Made by a program: the position numbers and the translations under genes
Notes under the pieces: generated by a model
Told to the model about the DNA's origin: nothing
What the model saw: only the letters and a program-made list of their open reading frames with translations
Databases searched by the model: none
Shown here: in pieces, positions 30,025 to 40,525 of the stretch
How positions within the stretch are numbered: the stretch's first letter is position 1
Layout: the number at the start of each line of letters is the position of its first letter
NCBI RefSeq assembly: GCF_004331955.1
Contig: NZ_CP036532.1
Location: 1,426,001 to 1,490,000, forward strand
DNA length: 64,000 bases
From: Roseitalea porphyridii
GTDB taxonomy: Bacteria; Pseudomonadota; Alphaproteobacteria; Rhizobiales; Rhizobiaceae
Reading direction: 5' to 3'

Positions 30025-31296
30025 CTAGGATAGGATGGGGGCCAGGCGCGAGGCGAGGAATGCACGGTCCACGGGCAGGGGGTCTTCCTGTTCGTATGAA
30101 TGCATCAGCAACTGGGCGTGCCGCCCAAGGATCGGCGCCACGCCGGTGTCCGCGACGTCGTGCAGTCGCACCAGCGCGTCAGCGATATGCTGAAGCATCA
30201 GCAGGTTGCCGGAGGCCGCCCTGCGCAGCGGGTGAAAGGCCGTGTTGATGACGTCCTCGACTGTCAGCCCCGCGATCTGGACGCGCACGGTTCCGGCGTC
30301 GTCCGCCAGCACCCGTCGCCGCAAGCCTCGTCGCACCGGCTCGGCGCAGGCCGAGCTGATCCGGTCGACGCAGGCGATCGCGGTGAACGTGTCATTTACG
30401 CCCGGCGACAGCGCCCGCAGCGCGATTTCCAGCAGCACGCTGATCGAATATTCGATGTCCTCGACCGAACCGCGCGCGGGCTGCAGCGCGATCGCCTGGT
30501 TGACGGCGTCGGCTGCCGCCCGCCCGTCGCCAGGACCCTGCCCGGCGCTGAACCGCGCGATCGTCTGGCCCTTGAGCATGAACGTGCCCGTCTTGCGGGT
30601 GATGTCCAGGAAAAGACCGTGTTCTGCGGCAAAGCTGAGCAGCGACTGCTCGTCCATGCCGGTGATGTAGCCGTTTTCCGCGGCGCTTATCTCGGACATG
30701 GACGCCTCGTCGAATTCGAACGCCCTGTCATCCTCTTCGGTCTCGGCCAGAACGCGCGCCAGACGGCTTTCAAGCTGTCTGGAGATTTCGGCGATCTCCT
30801 CGTCGATTGTCACGCTGCGCGAGACGGTGTGGACGAAGAAGATCAGCTGAAGGACCGCCACGGCCGACAGGGCGACAGCCATTGCGATCGACAGGACGGG
30901 CACGAAGCCGGGGTCGGTCTGGTGCAGCAGCGTCAGCGCGAACAGGAACAGACCGCCGAAGAGGCCGGCCGTCACCTGATTGACACGGTCACTCGTGAAG
31001 CGGCGGAGCAGGCGAGGTGCGATCGTTCCGGCCGCCAATGTGAAGACCACCAGTACGAGTGAATAGACAAGGCTCAGCGTTGTCACCGCCGCGCCGGCGA
31101 TTGTCGACAGGATGGCAACCGCGGTCTGGTAGTCGGTCTGCAGGAATTGATAGGGCTCGGCGCCGGACAAGGCGGCGAACCACTCGTCGAGCCAGAGCGC
31201 GAGCGGCGCGATCGCCCAGACGAACAGCGCGATCGTTCCGGGCACGGTGATCAATCCCCGCACGTTGCCCAATTCCGTCAACGCACGCTTGTACAT
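30025..31296 (-). CDS. DUF2254 membrane protein
   Basis: The 423-residue inner-membrane protein has four hydrophobic segments in the first 150 residues (with the conserved TTLSLVYSLVLVVFTLAAGT between the second and third) and a soluble C-terminal part with RALSPGVNDTFTAIACVDRI. That layout is the DUF2254 family, whose function is unknown. GAGGGG lies five bases before the ATG. It has a single-gene position between metY (convergent) and a divergent small secreted-protein gene. Confidence 0.87.
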   Translation of the reverse strand: MYKRALTELGNVRGLITVPGTIALFVWAIAPLALWLDEWFAALSGAEPYQFLQTDYQTAVAILSTIAGAAVTTLSLVYSLVLVVFTLAAGTIAPRLLRRFTSDRVNQVTAGLFGGLFLFALTLLHQTDPGFVPVLSIAMAVALSAVAVLQLIFFVHTVSRSVTIDEEIAEISRQLESRLARVLAETEEDDRAFEFDEASMSEISAAENGYITGMDEQSLLSFAAEHGLFLDITRKTGTFMLKGQTIARFSAGQGPGDGRAAADAVNQAIALQPARGSVEDIEYSISVLLEIALRALSPGVNDTFTAIACVDRISSACAEPVRRGLRRRVLADDAGTVRVQIAGLTVEDVINTAFHPLRRAASGNLLMLQHIADALVRLHDVADTGVAPILGRHAQLLMHSYEQEDPLPVDRAFLASRLAPILS

Positions 31297-31456
31297 ATCG
31301 CCCCTCGCGCCGGCCTGCTGGCCAAAACGATGGCAGTGTCGCGCGGTTCCGTCGCCGCGTCAAAGCGTTGGACGCGGGTTGACCTGCCGCAAGGCGCACA
31401 AGCCGGATGATCGCTATGTCCGCACTTGGCGAAATCAACCGGAAAGGAGCGTGTCG

Positions 31457-31747
31457 ATGCGCTTCCGCACCATCGTTTCCGCAATGGCCATCGGCGTGGC
31501 CGCCGCACCGGTCGTCGCTCTGGCGCAGTCGGCCGACCCGGCCTGGCTCGATACCGTGTCCGAGCAACTGGCCCGCGACGAGCAGTGTCTGGTCGAATAC
31601 TACGTCAACATCCGCGAGGGCGAACTCGCTGGCCGCAAGACCTACGAAGCGCGCGCCCAGTGCCGGGACGGTCGTCAGTTCGACGCCGTGCGCACCGAGC
31701 CGGAAGCGCAGTTCACGGTCCGGCTGTGCGAGGTCCAGGTCTGCTGA
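31457..31747 (+). CDS. small secreted four-cysteine protein, unknown function
   Basis: I do not recognise the family. The 96-residue product has a signal peptide (MRFRTIVSAMAIGVAAAPVV with cleavage likely after ALA before QSADP), so the mature periplasmic protein is about 72 residues. It has four cysteines (DEQCLVEYY, ARAQCRDG, RLCEVQVC), which could form two disulfides. AAGGAG lies before the ATG at 31457; the longer frame to 31247 lacks a signal. It is monocistronic, facing the convergent small-protein gene. Confidence 0.72.
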   Translation: MRFRTIVSAMAIGVAAAPVVALAQSADPAWLDTVSEQLARDEQCLVEYYVNIREGELAGRKTYEARAQCRDGRQFDAVRTEPEAQFTVRLCEVQVC

Positions 31748-31768
31748 CCGGCATGGTCCACGGCCCGA

Positions 31769-32278
31769 TCAGTCGACGTCCGCCGAGGCTTCCATGCTGC
31801 TGAAGCGGCTGAAGTTGACGCCCTTTTCGGTCGGCACCGACTGCAGGTCCCCGCCCTCGGCGATGATCGCGTTTTGCAGCACCACCGGAAGCGGCGGCCG
31901 CCACGCATCCTGCGGGTCGCGCGACACCTCCTCGTCGGGATAGATGTTGTCGAACGTCCAGTTGACGTTCTCCCAGGCGCGATGGAACTTCTCGGGCAGG
32001 AACTTCTTCACGGCGAACAGCGTCGGCCGCCGGTCGCCGAATGCCGAGGTCTGGATCAGGATGTCCTCGGGCACTTCGATGCCGCGTTCCCTGAGCCGGT
32101 CCTTGTCGACGACCTCTGAGACGACGAAGGCCGGCCGTTCGCTCGGCGGTTGCGCCAGCACCTCGCGGTGAAGCGCCTTGAATTCCGGTGTGGTGATGAA
32201 GGCGATCAGATCGTCATAGGCGGCTCGCATGGCCGCCTGCAGTTCTTCGAGCGTGAAATCGAGATGATCATAGGTCAT
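31769..32278 (-). CDS. hypothetical protein related to the upstream small protein
   Basis: I do not recognise a family. The 169-residue protein has an N-terminal helical half that aligns with the product of the upstream gene (32354-32734): both have an Ile-rich helix, a conserved P-x-F, then D-x-x-RLR-x-x-G-x-x-x-P-x-D-x-x-I (here DKDRLRERGIEVPEDILI). The C-terminal half is different, rich in Trp, Asn and acidic residues (WENVNWTFDNIYPDEE), with no cysteine. CGGAG precedes the ATG. It lies 75 bases downstream of the related gene and is probably co-transcribed with it. Confidence 0.62.
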   Translation of the reverse strand: MTYDHLDFTLEELQAAMRAAYDDLIAFITTPEFKALHREVLAQPPSERPAFVVSEVVDKDRLRERGIEVPEDILIQTSAFGDRRPTLFAVKKFLPEKFHRAWENVNWTFDNIYPDEEVSRDPQDAWRPPLPVVLQNAIIAEGGDLQSVPTEKGVNFSRFSSMEASADVD

Positions 32279-32353
32279 GGCCGGTGCTCCGGTTGCGTCG
32301 AAGGGGCGCCGGGACGCTGCCCCGGCGCGATGCCTTTGCCGAAGTCGCGGGCT

Positions 32354-32734
32354 TCAGGTGCTGCCGCCGGCGCCGCCGCAGAAGCTCAGCCCGCCGCCGC
32401 ATGCGCAGCCGCCCACGGCGACCACGTCGGGATCGTTGGGCAGTTCGCTGCGGGTGCCGGTGAAGGCGCCGGCATCGTCGACGCTGATCACCGGCTTGCC
32501 CGGCTCGAAATAGCGGCTGGAAATGCGCATGTCGTCGGGAAGCGGAACGCCTTCCTTGCGCAGGCGCTTGGGGTCCAGCAGTTTGGCCCCGACCTTGAGC
32601 CGGTCCTCGACCGGCGTCTCCTTGAGCTTGCGCATCGCCTCGACGAAGGCCGGCGACGAAATCGCGTCGATCATCTCGCTCGACATCTTCTTGAGGCGCT
32701 CGACCTCAAGCTCATCCACTGCTTCCTGCGGCAT
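32354..32734 (-). CDS. small protein with Gly/Cys-rich tail; possible RiPP precursor
   Basis: The 126-residue product has a charged helical N-terminal part of about 80 residues followed by a short linker and the tail VVAVGGCACGGGLSFCGG, with three cysteines among glycines. The helical part contains DPKRLRKEGVPLPDDMRI, which recalls the leader of nitrile-hydratase-like leader peptides (a helix ending in an L/I-x-x-G-x-x-L-P-D pattern). This would make the tail a core peptide, but no precursor-modifying enzyme other than the neighbouring P450 is visible. GGGAGG precedes the ATG at 32734; the ORF to 32824 starts inside an AT-rich leader. It may equally be a metal-binding protein. Confidence 0.6.
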   Translation of the reverse strand: MPQEAVDELEVERLKKMSSEMIDAISSPAFVEAMRKLKETPVEDRLKVGAKLLDPKRLRKEGVPLPDDMRISSRYFEPGKPVISVDDAGAFTGTRSELPNDPDVVAVGGCACGGGLSFCGGAGGST

Positions 32735-32751
32735 TTCTACCTCCCTCAAAT

Positions 32752-32761
32752 GTATTAATAC
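32752..32761. promoter_or_regulatory. palindrome GTATTAATAC in the leader of the small-protein genes
   Basis: A perfect 10-base palindrome lies 18 bases upstream of the ATG at 32734, within an AT-rich stretch (about 32735-32840) that stands out from the GC-rich surroundings. It could be an operator for a local repressor. No regulator is adjacent. Confidence 0.3.
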
Positions 32762-32868
32762 CAGTTGAAGGTTAGCATAAATCTGGGATTTTGAAAGAAG
32801 ATATAAAAGATCAACCCGATACAATCATACCGTGAAGTATCGATGTTGCCGATTGCGAGACGTTCGAC

Positions 32869-34158
32869 TTAGTCCCAGCGCATCGGTGCGCTTTCGAGCC
32901 CGTGAAAGTGATAGGTATCGCCGTAGCGCGGTGGACGGGCGAACCGGATATCAGGCAGCCGTTCGAACAGCACCGACAGCGCCTCCTGCAGTTCGATCCG
33001 CGCCAGCGGTGCGCCGATGCAGAAGTGAATGCCGGCGCCGAACGTCACGTTGGCCTGGTCGGTGCGGCCCGGCCTGAAGGCGTCCGGCGCCTCGAACCGG
33101 CGTGGATCGCGATTGGCGGCGCCGAGCAGCAGGCCGATCCGGTCGCCCTTTTTCAGCGCGATGATCTGCCCCTCGACAGAAAGATCGATGTCCTCGAGCG
33201 CATAGCGGGTGAACATGTGCAGCGGCGCATCGTGCCGCAGGCATTCCTCGGCGGTTGCCGCGGTCGCTTCGGCATCGTCGAACAGCGCGGTCGGCTCGAG
33301 ACCCGAACCGAGGATCGACGCCATCGCGTTGCCGATCTGATGGACGGTCGCCTCGTGGCCGGCATTGAGCAGCAGCACGACCGTCGAGATGAGTTCGTCC
33401 TCGCTCAGCGTCGTGCCGCCATCCTCGGCGGCGATCAGCGCCGACAGGAGATCGTCCGCCGGCACGTCACGCTTGGCGGCGATCTGTCCGCGCAGGAAGG
33501 CTGCGAAATCGCGTGCCGCTTCGTTGGCGGCGACCTGCTCGGACATCGGGGGATCGAGCACGTACATCTTCACGATTGCGTGCGACCAGGCGAGCAGTTG
33601 CGGACCGGCGGCGCGGTCGACGCCGAGCAGCGTGCAGATCGTCTCGAGCGGGATCGGCGTCGCATAGGCCGACAGCAGCTCGACCTCGCCATCGGCCGCG
33701 AACCCGTCGATGAGCCGGTGGCACAGCGCGTTGATCGCCGGCCGCAGCCGTTCGACCTGGCGCGCGACGAACGCCTTGGTGATCAGCCGCCGCAGCCTGG
33801 TGTGCGCAGGCGGCTCCAGTTCGAGCAGCGAATGGCGTTCGACCGCGTCGAAAGCGGCCAGATGCGTCGGCCGTTCGGGCCAGCCCAGCTCCTGCCGCGT
33901 CGCCACGTGCAGGATCTGCCGCCCGAACCGGCGGTCGCGCAGCAGCCGGTCGACCGCGTCGTAGCCCGCAAAGCACCAGTGGCCGTAATCATCCCAGAAG
34001 AATGCCGGGCTCTCCCTATGCGCCCGCCGATAGGCGGCATAGACGTCCTGGACGAAGGCCGGATCACGCGGGTCGAGGCAGACGCGATCGACCTGTCCTG
34101 TGCCCGCATCCGCCAATGCCGCAAACCTCCATCCGTTCGTCCCTGCCGCGCGCTCCAT
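32869..34158 (-). CDS. cytochrome P450
   Basis: The 429-residue soluble monooxygenase has the heme-binding loop FGAGIHFCIGAPLAR with the axial Cys, the ExxR pair in EECLRHD, and the I-helix AGHEATV that handles oxygen. It looks like a bacterial class I P450, which needs a ferredoxin and reductase; none is encoded in this window. The PPAHTRLRRLITKAF segment is typical of CYP107-like bacterial forms. The substrate is unknown. It shares the strand with the two small-protein genes, the nearest beginning 134 bases downstream of its stop, but they have their own AT-rich leader, so co-regulation is uncertain. Confidence 0.93.
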   Translation of the reverse strand: MERAAGTNGWRFAALADAGTGQVDRVCLDPRDPAFVQDVYAAYRRAHRESPAFFWDDYGHWCFAGYDAVDRLLRDRRFGRQILHVATRQELGWPERPTHLAAFDAVERHSLLELEPPAHTRLRRLITKAFVARQVERLRPAINALCHRLIDGFAADGEVELLSAYATPIPLETICTLLGVDRAAGPQLLAWSHAIVKMYVLDPPMSEQVAANEAARDFAAFLRGQIAAKRDVPADDLLSALIAAEDGGTTLSEDELISTVVLLLNAGHEATVHQIGNAMASILGSGLEPTALFDDAEATAATAEECLRHDAPLHMFTRYALEDIDLSVEGQIIALKKGDRIGLLLGAANRDPRRFEAPDAFRPGRTDQANVTFGAGIHFCIGAPLARIELQEALSVLFERLPDIRFARPPRYGDTYHFHGLESAPMRWD

Positions 34159-34301
34159 AGGTCCGATTTACCCTGACGCGCAAGCGTCGGCCCGTCCGCC
34201 CTTGCGAAGCCGGTGGCCAGCGCCCTATCTAGGGGGTCGCAAGTCCAGTGATTCCCGCTTTCCTGCCGCCGGTTCGCGCGGCGGTTCCCGATAGGTGAAA
34301 A

Positions 34302-34937
34302 ATGCCAAGCCCCCTTGATACCGCGATGAATCTCGTCCCGATGGTCGTCGAACAGTCGAACCGTGGCGAGCGCGCCTACGACATCTTCTCGCGCCTGCTC
34401 AAGGAGCGGATCATCTTCATCACCGGTCCGATCGAGGACGGCATGGCTTCGCTCGTGTGCGCCCAGCTTCTGTGGCTGGAGGCCGACAACCCGAAAAAAG
34501 AGATCGCCATGTACATCAATTCGCCCGGCGGCGTCGTCTCGTCCGGGCTGGCGATCTACGACACGATGCAGTTCATCAAGCCTGCCGTGTCGACGCTTTG
34601 CATCGGCCAGGCCGCCTCGATGGGCTCGCTGCTGCTGACCGCCGGCGCCAAGGGCATGCGCTTCTGCGTCCCCAACTCCCGGGTCATGGTCCACCAGCCC
34701 TCGGGCGGGTATCAGGGCCAGGTGACCGATATTCTGATCCACGCCAAGGAGGTCGAGAGCCTCAAGCGGCGCCTCAACGAGATCTATGTCCACCATACCG
34801 GCCAGGATTACGACACAATCGACAAGGCGCTCGAGCGCGACAATTTCATGACCGCCGAGATGGCCAAGGAATTCGGGCTGATCGACAAGGTCATCTCGTC
34901 GCGCGAGGCGATGGAAGCCGAGGCCAAGGGCGACTAG
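34302..34937 (+). CDS. clpP: ATP-dependent Clp protease proteolytic subunit ClpP
   Basis: ClpP forms the tetradecameric protease barrel fed by ClpX or ClpA. The 211-residue product has the catalytic Ser106 in [11 protein letters not shown], His131 in RVMVHQP and the later Asp of the triad, with a short N-terminal propeptide region. AGGTG precedes the ATG at 34302. clpX follows after 274 bases, the standard clpP-clpX-lon order. Confidence 0.97.
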   Translation: MPSPLDTAMNLVPMVVEQSNRGERAYDIFSRLLKERIIFITGPIEDGMASLVCAQLLWLEADNPKKEIAMYINSPGGVVSSGLAIYDTMQFIKPAVSTLCIGQAASMGSLLLTAGAKGMRFCVPNSRVMVHQPSGGYQGQVTDILIHAKEVESLKRRLNEIYVHHTGQDYDTIDKALERDNFMTAEMAKEFGLIDKVISSREAMEAEAKGD

Positions 34938-35032
34938 GCCCATCGCGGATGTGGAGTGCGGCATGATTGCAACGCATTTCCGATTGCTCTTGCCGCAATG
35001 CGCGCTAGGCTGATGCCAGTGTTAAGGTCTTG

Positions 35033-35062
35033 TTGACAAAGGCCGCCTTAGCCTTCGATGAT
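35033..35062 (+). promoter_or_regulatory. candidate clpX promoter
   Basis: A perfect TTGACA (35033-35038) is followed after 18 bases by GATGAT (35057-35062, four of six consensus bases). It lies 150 bases before the clpX start, between clpP and clpX. Farther down, a CCCCATGGGG palindrome (35107-35116) also lies in the leader and contains a heat-shock-like -10 CCCCAT, but I see no convincing -35 for it. Confidence 0.45.
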
Positions 35063-35211
35063 TCGAGGGGTCGGGTTTGTGTCTTTGCCGCGTATGTTTA
35101 TTGTGTCCCCATGGGGTGGCGCAGGGCAGCTAGTGTACACCCCATGACCGCGAAAACGCCGGACGTGCCGGGCAGGGACCGGCCGCAATCCGGCGCAGGA
35201 AAGGATTGATC

Positions 35212-36495
35212 ATGAGCAAGGTTTCATCGAGCGGAGGCGGCGGCGACGCCAAGAACACGCTCTATTGCTCATTCTGCGGCAAGAGCCAGCACGAGGTCCG
35301 CAAGCTGATCGCCGGACCGACCGTGTTCATCTGCGATGAATGCGTCGAACTGTGCATGGACATCATCCGCGAGGAAAACAAGTCGTCGATCTCCAAGTCG
35401 AAGGAGGGCGTGCCGACGCCGCAGGAGATCCTGGGTGTCCTCGACGACTATGTGATCGGCCAGGAACGCGCCAAGCGCATCCTGTCTGTCGCCGTGCACA
35501 ACCACTACAAGCGCCTGGCCCACGCCGAAAAGAACGAGGACGTGGAACTGGCCAAGTCCAACATCCTGCTGATCGGCCCGACCGGCTGCGGCAAGACGCT
35601 GCTCGCCCAGACGCTTGCGCGCATCATCGACGTGCCGTTCACCATGGCCGACGCGACGACGCTCACCGAGGCGGGCTATGTCGGCGAGGATGTCGAGAAC
35701 ATCATCCTGAAGCTGCTGCAGGCGTCCGACTATAATGTCGAGCGCGCCCAGCGTGGCATCGTCTACATCGACGAGATCGACAAGATTTCGCGCAAGTCGG
35801 ACAACCCGTCCATCACCCGCGACGTGTCGGGCGAGGGCGTCCAGCAGGCGCTCCTGAAGATCATGGAAGGCACGGTGGCCTCGGTGCCGCCGCAGGGCGG
35901 ACGCAAGCACCCGCAGCAGGAGTTCCTGCAGGTCGACACGGCCAACATCCTGTTCATTTCGGGTGGCGCGTTTGCCGGCCTCGACCGGATCATCTCCGAG
36001 CGCGGCAGCAACACCTCGATCGGTTTTGCGGCCTCCGTTGAGGCCGCCGACGAGCGCAAGGCGGGCGAGTTGTTCCGCAAGGTCGAGCCCGAGGACCTGC
36101 TGCGTTTCGGCCTGATCCCGGAATTCGTCGGCCGCCTGCCGGTGCTCGCCACCCTCGAGGACCTCGACGAGGACGCGCTCGTCTCGATCCTGACCGCGCC
36201 CAAGAACGCGCTCGTCAAGCAGTACCAGCGCCTGTTCGAGATGGAGAATGTCGAACTGACGTTCCATGAGGACGCGCTGCGCGCGATCGCCCGCAAGGCG
36301 ATCGAACGCAAGACCGGCGCGCGCGGACTGCGCTCGATCATGGAGACGATCCTGCTGGACACCATGTTCGAACTGCCGGCGCTCGAGGGCGTCCGCGAAG
36401 TCGTCATTTCCGACGAGGTGGTCACGGGCGGCGCCCGTCCGCTCTACATCTATTCGGACAAGGACGAAGAGGCCCAGGCCGCCGAGAGCGCCTGA
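35212..36495 (+). CDS. clpX: ATP-dependent Clp protease ATP-binding subunit ClpX
   Basis: ClpX unfolds substrates and feeds them into ClpP. The 427-residue protein has the N-terminal zinc-binding domain (YCSFCGKSQ and CDECVELC), then the AAA+ module with Walker [16 protein letters not shown], Walker B YIDEIDK and the family loop [18 protein letters not shown]. The ATG at 35212 is chosen because AGGAAAGGA precedes it; TTG at 35206 is in frame but less suitable. It ends at a hairpin about 20 bases beyond the stop. Confidence 0.97.
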   Translation: MSKVSSSGGGGDAKNTLYCSFCGKSQHEVRKLIAGPTVFICDECVELCMDIIREENKSSISKSKEGVPTPQEILGVLDDYVIGQERAKRILSVAVHNHYKRLAHAEKNEDVELAKSNILLIGPTGCGKTLLAQTLARIIDVPFTMADATTLTEAGYVGEDVENIILKLLQASDYNVERAQRGIVYIDEIDKISRKSDNPSITRDVSGEGVQQALLKIMEGTVASVPPQGGRKHPQQEFLQVDTANILFISGGAFAGLDRIISERGSNTSIGFAASVEAADERKAGELFRKVEPEDLLRFGLIPEFVGRLPVLATLEDLDEDALVSILTAPKNALVKQYQRLFEMENVELTFHEDALRAIARKAIERKTGARGLRSIMETILLDTMFELPALEGVREVVISDEVVTGGARPLYIYSDKDEEAQAAESA

Positions 36496-36514
36496 GGCCA
36501 GTCGACCTTCCTTG

Positions 36515-36542
36515 CGGCCGGCGGTCCGACGACCGGCGGCCG
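36515..36542 (+). terminator. hairpin after clpX
   Basis: Two 12-base arms (36515-36526 and 36531-36542) pair except for one central position, enclosing a CGAC loop, about 20 bases after the clpX stop. No T-run follows, so it may only partly terminate or protect the RNA 3' end. Confidence 0.4.
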
Positions 36543-36784
36543 TCGCGTGCGAAACTTCCGTGAATTGGCGTTGCCGGCGTATCGCGGCACCCTTCGTCGC
36601 GATTGCGCGAATCTGCCGATGGCGCGATGATGGTCCCGATGCGGCGCTCCGGTTGAAATGCCGGCCTTCCGGCTCCAGTTAACGGTGGACGCCACGTGCG
36701 TATCCAGTGCCGCCGGGACTTCGGTACGGCGGCCAATCGGCGCCAAGCCGCAAGCGGCCGAAAGGCCTTGAAAGGACGTAACGC

Positions 36785-39211
<2,427 letters not shown>

Positions 39212-39240
39212 ACGGTGGCCGCACATCGCCAATATTGATC

Positions 39241-39267
39241 AAGGCGCCGTTTCGACGGCGCCTTTTT
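39241..39267 (+). terminator. rho-independent terminator of lon
   Basis: A perfect 10-base stem (39241-39250 and 39255-39264) is closed by a very stable TTCG tetraloop and followed by a T-run, about 30 bases after the lon stop. Confidence 0.9.
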
Positions 39268-39332
39268 CGTGTCTGGTTGCCTTTAATGGCGTGATTTCAT
39301 GTTGAATTCTGTCGTTTACCGATCGTTTGACG

Positions 39333-39346
39333 CCTAAGGGCTTAGG
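39333..39346. promoter_or_regulatory. dyad CCTAAG-GG-CTTAGG upstream of hup
   Basis: A perfect 6+6 inverted repeat with a two-base centre lies about 95 bases before the HU start, in the region expected to hold its promoter. It may be an operator. No direct support. Confidence 0.25.
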
Positions 39347-39438
39347 AATCGCCCCAATTCCCGCTAGTGTCGCCCCACTGTGCACCGACCGCCGATTCGC
39401 GCCGGTGCCGGACAATTCCGACTGAGGGGAGTAAACCC

Positions 39439-39714
39439 ATGAACAAGAATGAACTGGCCGCAGCGGTCGCCGAAAAGGCTGGCCTGGGCAAGGGCGATGC
39501 GGCATCGGCTGTCGACGCCGTCTTTGCGACGATCACCGAAACATTGAAGTCCGGCGGCGATGTGCGCGTGCTCGGCTTCGGCAATTTCGTCGTCCAGCAG
39601 CGCGCCGCCACGACCGGCCGCAATCCGATGACCGGCGCGGCCGTGGACATTCCGGCCAAGCGCGTGCCGAAATTCTCCGCCGGCAAGGCACTCAAGGACG
39701 CCGTGAACGGCTGA
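39439..39714 (+). CDS. hupB: HU-family DNA-binding protein
   Basis: HU is the abundant histone-like DNA-bending protein. The 91-residue product begins MNKNELAAAVAEKAGLGKGD and has the arm region GRNPMTGAAVDIPAKRVPKF, all typical of HU. The ATG at 39439 lies after GAGGGGA; the longer frame to 39367 is not needed. The order lon-hup followed by tRNA genes is standard in Rhizobiales. Confidence 0.96.
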   Translation: MNKNELAAAVAEKAGLGKGDAASAVDAVFATITETLKSGGDVRVLGFGNFVVQQRAATTGRNPMTGAAVDIPAKRVPKFSAGKALKDAVNG

Positions 39715-39724
39715 CCTGCATGCC

Positions 39725-39744
39725 GGGGCGGCGTTCGCCGCTCC
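39725..39744 (+). terminator. weak hairpin after hup
   Basis: A 9-base GC-rich stem with one G-T pair lies just after the HU stop. There is no T-run, so termination by it is uncertain. Confidence 0.3.
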
Positions 39745-40098
39745 CGACAGGAACGGAGACGGCCCATGCGTTTCGGGCCGCTTCCACTTCGACCAGGGCG
39801 AAAATCGGCAGCGTGGGCTCTGGCGGGGCATGATCGCCAGTCACACCGAACGGCCGCAACAACCCGGCTCCGGAACCGACGGCGGCGGCTTGAGTGGAAA
39901 TGCGGGGATCGTGCCTGCGTCTTCTGCATCGCAGGCATGGCGTTGAACTCACCGCCAGTGAGAAGGCGCAACGCCGTCGCCACACTTGGCCTGCGCAGGT
40001 GTCCCCCGGCGGGCGATTTCGGGGGACAAGCGCGTCGTCCACAGGTTCACCGAACCTGCCACGCGTTTCGCGGTGATCAGCTAAGTGCTTGAGGTCAT
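39745..40098. other. intergenic region between hup and tRNA-Val
   Basis: About 350 bases without a credible gene. A 108-codon frame (39766-40092) is open on the plus strand, but it has no ribosome-binding site, is very Arg-rich in the way of GC-driven spurious frames, and ends against the tRNA 3' end. The region is the 3' flank of tRNA-Val on the minus strand. Confidence 0.5.
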
Positions 40099-40174
<76 letters not shown>

Positions 40175-40307
40175 TGGTCGACCGACCGCCCTCCGTCTAG
40201 TCGCCAACCTGTCTGCTTGCAAGCGGCTTTGATGCGGCCATCGAGACGGCCAGCGCGTGCCCCTTGCGGGCCGCGCGCGCGCCCGCCGGAATCGGCGTTC
40301 GCACCGC

Positions 40308-40336
40308 TTGACACCATCATGGGTTCCACTTAAGTG
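40308..40336 (+). promoter_or_regulatory. promoter of tRNA-Asp
   Basis: A perfect -35 TTGACA (40308-40313) is separated by 17 bases from TAAGTG (40331-40336). Transcription would start near 40343, giving a short leader before the tRNA at 40371. Confidence 0.55.
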
Positions 40337-40370
40337 ACCGGAACGCCGGCGCGCCCGGCGCCCAGCAAAT

Positions 40371-40447
40371 GCGGGTGTAGCTCAGTTGGTTAGAGTGCCG
40401 GCCTGTCACGCCGGAGGTCGCGGGTTCGAGCCCCGTCACTCGCGCCA
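40371..40447 (+). tRNA. tRNA-Asp (anticodon GTC)
   Basis: The 77-base gene folds with acceptor GCGGGTG/CACTCGC, D arm GCTC/GAGT, anticodon arm CCGGC/GCCGG around CTGTCAC (anticodon GTC), T arm GCGGG/CCCGT and encoded CCA. It marks the left border of the secretion locus. Confidence 0.96.
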
Positions 40448-40525
40448 TTTGCTGTAGGTTTTCAATACATTGGCAAGTCGTCTGCGGACCTGTCGCATCT
40501 CGGCGGGTACGGGCGGCTTGGGCGC

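Noticed and set aside
39766-40092. A 108-codon gene between hup and tRNA-Val
   Set aside because: No ribosome-binding site, Arg-rich spurious composition, and overlap with the flank of the tRNA.
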